This document shows positions 23,278 through 25,232 of a stretch of DNA of 25,232 nucleotides, in pieces (position 1 is the stretch's first letter; each line of letters opens with the position of its first letter). Position numbers and translations under genes: made by a program. The stretch is from NCBI GenBank assembly GCA_002422845.1, contig DITM01000103.1:1-25232 (forward strand), given 5' to 3'. This DNA comes from Candidatus Paracaedibacteraceae bacterium UBA6184. GTDB lineage: Bacteria > Pseudomonadota > Alphaproteobacteria > UBA6184. The notes under the pieces were generated by a model. It saw nothing but the letters and a program-made list of their open reading frames with translations, ran no database searches and was not told the origin of the DNA.

Positions 23278-24315
23278 ATGGAAGAATTTTTAGATCGTCG
23301 TTCACAGCGTATTTTTCAGTTAATCGTAGATAGCTATATGGAAAGTGGCGAGCCCGTGGGGTCATCGACATTGTCTCGGCGTTTGTCTGAAAGTTTATCG
23401 CCTGCAACGATCCGAAACATTATGGCGCATTTGGAAAAAGTGGGGCTTTTGTATTCTCCCCATACGTCTGCGGGGCGGTTGCCTACAGAGCAGGGGTTAA
23501 AGCTGTATGTACAAGGCTTGTTGGATATCGGCCCTATTAGCGATATTGATAAGCAGATTTTAGAAGCCAAACTGAATTTTCAGAACAGTTCCTTTGACGA
23601 GGTGTTGAACGAGGCAATTACAACCCTAACTGGGTTATCTCAGTGTACGGGGATTGTGACGGCTCCGACGTATAATTCTCCTTTAAAGCATGTTGAGTTT
23701 ATTTACTTGTCTCAAGGTCAAGCATTGGTTGTGATGGTATCCAATGAAGGAATGATTGAAAATCGGATTATGGCTATTCCAAATGATATGACGCCGGCTC
23801 ATTTAGTAGAAGCAGGCAATTATCTGTCGGCCAAATTGATTGGGAAAACGTTGGATGAAGCAAAGGCGTTGATCACAAAAGAATTAGAGTTTGAGAAAGA
23901 TCAGCTGCATGCGATAGCAACACATGTGGTGGAAAAAGGTCTTGCGACGTGGGGAGCCTCGGAAAGTTTGCCTACATTGATTGTCAAGGGACAATCGAAT
24001 TTATTGAATGTGGCACGCACGGCTGATGATGTATCCCATATTCAACGGCTGTTTGAAAGCCTGGAAACAAAAGCGGGTATTTTGGAGTTGTTAGATTCAG
24101 CAAAGCAAGGCGAGGGGGTTCAAGTGTTTATGGGCGCAAATAGCCCTTTGTTTCATTTGTCGGGATGTTCAATGATTGTAGCCCCTTATAAAAACTCACA
24201 ACATGATGTTGTTGGTGCGATTGGGGTTTTAGGCCCTGCCCGACAGAATTATGGGCGTATAATCCCTATGGTAAATTATGCCGCGCAATTGATTGAGAAG
24301 TTTCTGAAAAAATAA
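23278..24315 (+). CDS. hrcA: heat-inducible transcription repressor HrcA
   Basis: HrcA is the dimeric repressor that binds CIRCE operators in front of groESL and dnaK-type genes and needs GroEL to stay active. The 345-residue protein has the N-terminal winged-helix domain (DRRSQRIFQLIVDSYMESGE, then VGSSTLSRRL, SPATIRNIMAHLEKVGLL, HTSAGRLPTEQGLKLYV) followed by the GAF-like and dimerisation domains (GAIGVLGPARQNYGRIIPMV near the end). An ATG at 23278 is used; an in-frame TTG at 23272 is closer to the AGGA site (23263-23266) and could be the real start. grpE, its usual partner downstream, is missing, and a palindromic element follows. Confidence 0.96.
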   Translation: MEEFLDRRSQRIFQLIVDSYMESGEPVGSSTLSRRLSESLSPATIRNIMAHLEKVGLLYSPHTSAGRLPTEQGLKLYVQGLLDIGPISDIDKQILEAKLNFQNSSFDEVLNEAITTLTGLSQCTGIVTAPTYNSPLKHVEFIYLSQGQALVVMVSNEGMIENRIMAIPNDMTPAHLVEAGNYLSAKLIGKTLDEAKALITKELEFEKDQLHAIATHVVEKGLATWGASESLPTLIVKGQSNLLNVARTADDVSHIQRLFESLETKAGILELLDSAKQGEGVQVFMGANSPLFHLSGCSMIVAPYKNSQHDVVGAIGVLGPARQNYGRIIPMVNYAAQLIEKFLKK

Positions 24316-24371
24316 GTAACCTGGCAACGTGCCGTTGCATCCGATATGTTAGATTGAGTAGTCTGCAGTTC

Positions 24372-24443
24372 GCGGCTCAAGGGCGCTTTACGCGCCAAGC
24401 GGCAGTTGCCGCTACACATCGCAATGCGATGTGCTTGAGCCGC
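24372..24443. repeat. 72-bp palindromic element folding as a four-stem cloverleaf
   Basis: An outer stem GCGGCTCAAG (24372-24381) with CTTGAGCCGC (24434-24443) is perfect over 10 bp. Inside are three consecutive perfect hairpins: GGCGC/GCGCC (24382-24386, 24392-24396; 5-base loop), AGCGGCA/TGCCGCT (24398-24404, 24407-24413), and CACATCGCA/TGCGATGTG (24415-24423, 24425-24433). Only two bases (24397, 24414) lie unpaired between stems. It is GC-rich compared with its flanks and sits about 57 bases after hrcA in the 229-bp gap before the convergent orphan. It is not a tRNA: stem lengths, loops and anticodon arm do not fit. No T-run follows. Confidence 0.85.
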
Positions 24444-24544
24444 ATAAATGTTGGAATGCGCATTGAATCAAAGCCCCGTTAACTAAACGCCGGACATTTT
24501 ATATTTTTGGGTGTTCTTACTCTAAATTATGCATCAATATTTTG

Positions 24545-25099
24545 TTATCGTTGCTGCAACTGTTGCGTAGTAATAGATCTTTCATTGGTTTGTTTAAGGA
24601 AGTCAAGGAGCAAACTGAACCACAATCCTGTGGTAAATGTAGCGATTGGCATAACAACACAACGAAGATCATACGCATTCACAACAATGGATAGTGCTGT
24701 AACAATGACAAGCGCTACATAGGGTGGTATGTTTGATATAGTTAGTTCTGGAGTTAACCAATTGAGCTTAAAATACTTTAATGCTAAGTCAAATGTTCCA
24801 GTCGCTATAATGCCCGCTCCCTGGTTTAGAAACTCACTCTGACCACATTCTGAATAACACGTGAATATCTGCGTACCCCATATTGCTGCGCACAGTGTTG
24901 AGGCAACTTTCAACAATTTTAGATTATTCATTCGTTCAACGTGTGTTTCTGCTTTTGTATTATCATTACGGCTTTTTTCGACTGAAGCGTTGGCGGTTTC
25001 GGCTGTGTGTTCTGAGATTGCAGGAACCACTGGTTCTGCAGCGTTTACAGCAGATAGCAGGCAGAATGCAGCGAATAATAATGAATTTAAGAGTTTCAT
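24545..25099 (-). CDS. membrane protein with signal peptide, unknown function (184 aa)
   Basis: No family is recognised. AGGAG lies 5 bases before the ATG at 25099. Residues 1-20 look like a signal peptide (cleavage after VNA, before AEPVVPA). A polar, Thr/Glu/Asn-rich stretch follows (about 22-57). Then come hydrophobic segments at about 62-82, 93-110, 126-142 and 147-166, and a polar Gln-rich C-terminus. Cys81 and Cys85 (TCYSECGQ) and Cys147 could form a disulfide. The arrangement suggests an inner-membrane protein with an exported N-terminal part. An IS end lies only 30 bases upstream of the ATG, so the original promoter has probably been displaced. A hybrid promoter is possible: TTATCT inside the IS (25140-25145), 17 bases, TATAAG outside it (25117-25122). 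Confidence 0.6.
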   Translation of the reverse strand: MKLLNSLLFAAFCLLSAVNAAEPVVPAISEHTAETANASVEKSRNDNTKAETHVERMNNLKLLKVASTLCAAIWGTQIFTCYSECGQSEFLNQGAGIIATGTFDLALKYFKLNWLTPELTISNIPPYVALVIVTALSIVVNAYDLRCVVMPIATFTTGLWFSLLLDFLKQTNERSITTQQLQQR

Positions 25100-25128
25100 G
25101 TGGGCTCCTTTTTGTTCTTATATATTAA

Positions 25129-25232
25129 GGGGCTGTACCAGATAACGGTTTACAAACAGCCCTTAAGCCATTGATTTAAGTGGGCTAATTGAGCTTTTGC
25201 AGTTGGTGTATTAAAACGCCACTCACATTCCT
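25129..25232 (-). mobile_element. end of an insertion sequence, probably IS1595/IS1016 type (runs off the window)
   Basis: The transposase C-terminus (25150-25230) is followed by about 21 bases that look like the terminal repeat, starting GGGGCTGTACC at 25129. GGGCTGT (25130-25136) can pair with ACAGCCC (25156-25162) across the transposase stop, a hairpin of the type that blocks read-through into ISs. The other end lies outside, so neither the opposite terminal repeat nor the expected target duplication (about 8 bp, here perhaps TATATTAA) can be verified. Confidence 0.6.
25150..25232 (-). CDS. transposase, C-terminal fragment (cut by window edge)
   Basis: The last 26 codons of a leftward frame read ECEWRFNTPTAKAQLAHLNQ, then WLKGCL and TAA (25150-25152). 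E-C-E-W/F-R-F-N near the C-terminus is characteristic, as I recall it, of IS1595-family (ISXO2/IS1016-like) DDE transposases. It is continuous with the sequence beyond the window, so whether the full gene is intact cannot be told. Confidence 0.55.
   Translation of the reverse strand, partial: ECEWRFNTPTAKAQLAHLNQWLKGCL

Noticed and set aside
24372..24443. tRNA-like or tmRNA gene
   Set aside because: The cloverleaf has stems of 10, 5, 7 and 9 bp with tiny loops; no anticodon loop, T-psi-C motif or CCA-adjacent acceptor is present.
24861..25145. Two plus-strand open frames over the 5' part of the orphan membrane gene
   Set aside because: They oppose a frame with a signal peptide and a strong ribosome site, and lack start signals of their own.

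Overview
The window reads as an ordinary stretch of a low-to-moderate GC (about 40% by eye) alphaproteobacterial chromosome. Supporting signs are the lpd-lipA-COQ10/RatA gene order, the acpP-fabF-mltG-gmk run, the miaB-phoH-ybeY-corC-lnt run and a meso-diaminopimelate-type MurE. Low GC, overlapping genes, several small secreted orphan proteins, an IS end and broken-up conserved clusters fit a host-associated lineage such as Holosporales. That placement is inference from gene content only. No CRISPR array, prophage, toxin-antitoxin pair or tRNA/rRNA gene was seen.

Layout. 1-1029: the 5' part of fabI on the minus strand, divergent from a small secreted orphan that ends in a Rho-independent terminator. 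1139-4072: murE-murF, the last two cytoplasmic ligases of UDP-MurNAc-pentapeptide synthesis. 4018-4839: rsmA (ksgA), convergent with murF and overlapping it by 55 bp. 5147-8758, minus strand: lpd, lipA, a COQ10/RatA START protein and a TrmN6-like methyltransferase; the last three overlap, while lpd is separated from lipA by a 13-bp inverted repeat and a possible promoter. 8969-14860, minus strand: a tightly overlapping acpP-fabF-mltG-gmk-PBP1A-rnd unit joining fatty-acid synthesis, peptidoglycan polymerisation and nucleotide/RNA metabolism, driven by a near-consensus promoter before acpP. 15127-16386: two secreted orphan proteins, one with an internal duplication. 16557-22157, plus strand: miaB-phoH-ybeY-corC and, after a 303-bp gap, lnt. 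22208-24315: def-crcB (4-bp overlap) and hrcA. 24372-24443: a 72-bp palindromic element that folds into a four-stem cloverleaf. 24545-25099: a secreted/membrane orphan on the minus strand. 25129 to the right edge: the end of an IS (probably IS1595/IS1016 type) sitting just upstream of that orphan.

No new multi-gene defence or metabolic system is evident. The unexplained material is small: palindromic intergenic elements (4977-5014, 7298-7361, 8843-8904, 24372-24443), an antisense promoter-like region with a small ORF after corC, four orphan proteins with predicted signal peptides, and the IS junction.
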